Below, piece by piece: positions 18,597-20,339 of a stretch of 20,339 nucleotides of DNA. Below the pieces are notes generated by a model that saw only the letters and a list, made by a program, of their open reading frames with translations, was not told where the DNA came from and did not search any database. A program made the translations under genes and the position numbers. Source of the DNA: a virus. The stretch's first letter is position 1. Every line of letters starts with the position of its first letter. Location: positions 1 to 20,339 of the IMG/VR virus record IMGVR_UViG_3300032893_000306. One strand, 5' to 3'.

Positions 18597-19406
18597 ATGT
18601 CATATAAACTGCTAAACAACGTCACCGCCGTAGGAGCCTCGGCGCCTATCCGCATGGCGAACTACGTCGGGGTCAAGGATCACACGATCACCGGTCACCT
18701 CAAGCCGACAGGCGTTACCGCCGTTACCGGGATAACCGTCACCCTTCAGGGCGCCACGGACAATATGGATGCTTACACGGGCGTCATTACCGGCCCAGGA
18801 CTGACCACGGCGACCACCGGCGGGGGAAACGGCTACTATCCCGCCATCGGTACGACCTTCTACTATCTTATCAATGGCACGAACTACAGCGCAGCGGCAG
18901 CCACAGCGGGGCAGGGTTTCTCCGCGTCCCACGTCATCAACAGCACGGGCAGCGGTGATCTGTTCGGTTGCATCAATATCTACATCGACGTCAATGGAAC
19001 GATCCAGACGGCCGTACCGGCGGCAAATCAGAACTACGCTACAGCCGCCGCAGCCGTGGCCGCCGCAGAGGTATTGACGGCGACCGGGCCAGACGGTCAG
19101 CCTTCAGGAACGTATGCCTCCCCCAACTGGTGCCTTATCGGCCGGCTGATCCTTGAATCAAACGGCGCGACCTGGACGGCGAACAGCTCTACCATCGCAA
19201 GCGCCACAGCCTCTCAGTGGGTGAGCAAGGGGTCAAAATTTGTGGACTTCCTCACTCACGTCATGACACCGGCTGAATTGACGGCCTGTGAGTTCTTCGA
19301 CTCCATCAAGGGTGTGTACTTCCCCTACGTGAGAATGTTCCTCAAAGCGGCAACCGGAGGGGGGTTCAAGTTCACCGGCATCTATGCACCAGAGGAGTCG
19401 CCCTGA
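18597..19406 (+). CDS. Structural protein, head or head-fibre type (hypothetical)
   Basis: The 269-residue product begins MSYKLLNNVTAVGASAPIRM. It continues with AVTGITVTLQGATDNMDAYTG and long Ala/Thr/Gly-rich stretches, and ends in a more ordered part with SIKGVYFPYVRMFLKAATGGGF. Sequences reading V..G.S..I.M......H.I.G.L...GV.AVTG.TVTLQG are common in virion surface or decoration proteins next to capsid genes. The ribosome site is GTGAGGAACG. The assignment to head or fibre is from composition and position only. Confidence 0.65.
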   Translation: MSYKLLNNVTAVGASAPIRMANYVGVKDHTITGHLKPTGVTAVTGITVTLQGATDNMDAYTGVITGPGLTTATTGGGNGYYPAIGTTFYYLINGTNYSAAAATAGQGFSASHVINSTGSGDLFGCINIYIDVNGTIQTAVPAANQNYATAAAAVAAAEVLTATGPDGQPSGTYASPNWCLIGRLILESNGATWTANSSTIASATASQWVSKGSKFVDFLTHVMTPAELTACEFFDSIKGVYFPYVRMFLKAATGGGFKFTGIYAPEESP

Positions 19407-19663
19407 TGAGAGTCTACCCGAAGAATAGGTATGTGCCGGGCGATTATAAGTGCACATGCTTCCGTTGCGGCTGTGATGGCCTTCGTTCGGAAATGGGGAT
19501 AGACGGCAGGACTGGTGGGGTAGGGCACTTCCGCTGTCTCGATCCGGTTCACCCCCAAGATCTGATTAAGCCCTCTATCCAGAGGCCGATGCTGAAGAGG
19601 GATGGAGGCGGGCCGGGGTACGACCCTTCCGACATGGGATGGACTTATTACGGTGAGCAGTAA
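19406..19663 (+). CDS. Zinc-finger-like phage protein (MRVYPKNRYVPGD family)
   Basis: The 85-residue product overlaps the previous stop by one base. It begins MRVYPKNRYVPGDYKCTCFR and has C16-T-C18 and C21-G-C23 plus C44, with H42 and H49, enough for one zinc site. It ends in a basic, Pro/Gly-rich tail. Small proteins beginning MR.(Y/H)PKNRYVPGD.. with a Cys-rich patch and an (R)HPQD motif recur in the head-tail region of phages. They are thought to be structural connectors or unknowns. Here the HPQDL motif is at residues 49-53. Confidence 0.7.
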   Translation: MRVYPKNRYVPGDYKCTCFRCGCDGLRSEMGIDGRTGGVGHFRCLDPVHPQDLIKPSIQRPMLKRDGGGPGYDPSDMGWTYYGEQ

Positions 19664-20339
19664 TGGATATTCCCGGCCTCGTCCGTAATCCCGTTGATCC
19701 CCGCAGCCGCATCTTCGTTGCTATCGGGATGACCGGCCTTCTCCGTGCCGAATGGGTACTTGCGAGATACGGCCAGGCCATGCCCTGTAACTGGTCTATG
19801 CTCGAATACCAGGGATGGCTCGATACCTTCGCCCCTCTCGGCTATCTCGTGGCGGACTGGCGAAACCTCGCGGTCAAGACGTTTCTTGAGCACGGCTATG
19901 AGTGGCTTGTCTTCATCGACCATGACGTTGTGCTCCCCCACGACTTCTATGTCAGGCTCAACGAGAGGATCATCAAGGAGCGCATTCCCATATGGAGCGG
20001 CCTGTACTTCACGAGAAGCACCCCCTCTGAGCCGATCCTCTACAGGGATTGGGGAACGGGATACTTCGCCGATTGGAGGATGGGGGAGCAGGTGTGGGTG
20101 AAGGGTATCCCGATGGGTTGTACGGTTATCCACAGCTCTCTCCTGAAGGCCGTATGGGAAGAGTCCGAGGAATACAAGATAGAGACGCCAAAGACCGGAA
20201 GTCAAACCGTCAGGCGAGTATTTGAGACGCCCCTCAAGGTCCATAGAGACCTCCAGGGCGTGCGTGTGGATGGCGGGACGGAAGACCTCAACTTCTGCCA
20301 AAGGCTCATAGAGAACAGGATATTCGAGAAGGCAGGGTG
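19663..20339 (+). CDS. GT-A glycosyltransferase (continues past the window)
   Basis: The start at ATG 19663 overlaps the previous stop (TAATG). 225 codons are seen with no stop. The protein has an N-terminal strand and helix (RIFVAIGMTGLLRAEWV, 16-32) and an (N)LAVKTFLEHGYEWLVFIDHDVVLP block with DHD at 86-88, the metal- and sugar-nucleotide-binding signature of GT-A enzymes. WVKGIPMGCTVIHSSLLK (145-162) and GGTEDLNFCQRL (204-215) follow, the latter with the acidic base motif seen in family 2-like enzymes. It may glycosylate virion proteins, or modify phage DNA or host surface sugars. The location after structural genes favours a virion-related role. The substrate is unknown. Confidence 0.75.
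   Translation, partial: MDIPGLVRNPVDPRSRIFVAIGMTGLLRAEWVLARYGQAMPCNWSMLEYQGWLDTFAPLGYLVADWRNLAVKTFLEHGYEWLVFIDHDVVLPHDFYVRLNERIIKERIPIWSGLYFTRSTPSEPILYRDWGTGYFADWRMGEQVWVKGIPMGCTVIHSSLLKAVWEESEEYKIETPKTGSQTVRRVFETPLKVHRDLQGVRVDGGTEDLNFCQRLIENRIFEKAG

Overview
The window is a contiguous piece of a tailed double-stranded DNA phage (Caudoviricetes) or prophage. It reads left to right from a repressor switch through replication genes, packaging and the head module, and ends at the window edge inside a glycosyltransferase gene. The host is bacterial: strong AGGAGG-type ribosome sites, sigma70-like promoters and intrinsic terminators are all visible. I cannot name the host from sequence alone. No integrase lies in the window, so lysogeny is suggested only by the divergent repressor/Cro pair.

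Layout. (1) 1-730: a leftward operon with an XRE-type repressor and a pentapeptide-repeat protein that runs off the window, facing a rightward Cro-like gene. The intergenic operators sit exactly inside the two promoters. (2) 731-5715: early genes. They comprise a structured, poorly coding stretch (731-1175), a DUF7694-type protein, a DnaD-like replication initiator, a PP-loop (PAPS-reductase-like) protein with Fe-S-type cysteines, an HNH nuclease, small conserved proteins and an HTH protein that may be the small terminase. (3) 5716-6755: mostly non-coding. It holds two near-duplicate promoters, a roughly 200-nt RNA that copies the L11-binding (GTPase-associated) domain of 23S rRNA, one small gene, a terminator and an array of DnaA-box-like repeats. 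(4) 6756-9145: ten small genes, mostly joined by ATGA overlaps. (5) 9142-14261: large terminase, portal and small accessory genes. (6) 14359-17924: a GroES-like co-chaperonin, scaffold, a basic accessory protein, a head decoration protein and the major capsid protein. (7) 18009-20339: two threonine/alanine/glycine-rich structural proteins, a zinc-finger protein and the glycosyltransferase.

The most unusual item is the RNA at about 5963-6163. It reproduces the conserved core of the 23S rRNA GTPase-associated centre, including the equivalents of A1067 and A1095. It is closed by its own unrelated perfect 10-bp helix in place of rRNA helix 42, and its predicted transcription start is the first base of that helix. 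A roughly 130-nt insertion opens helix 44. This looks like a phage-encoded mimic of the ribosomal L11 site rather than a stray rRNA fragment.
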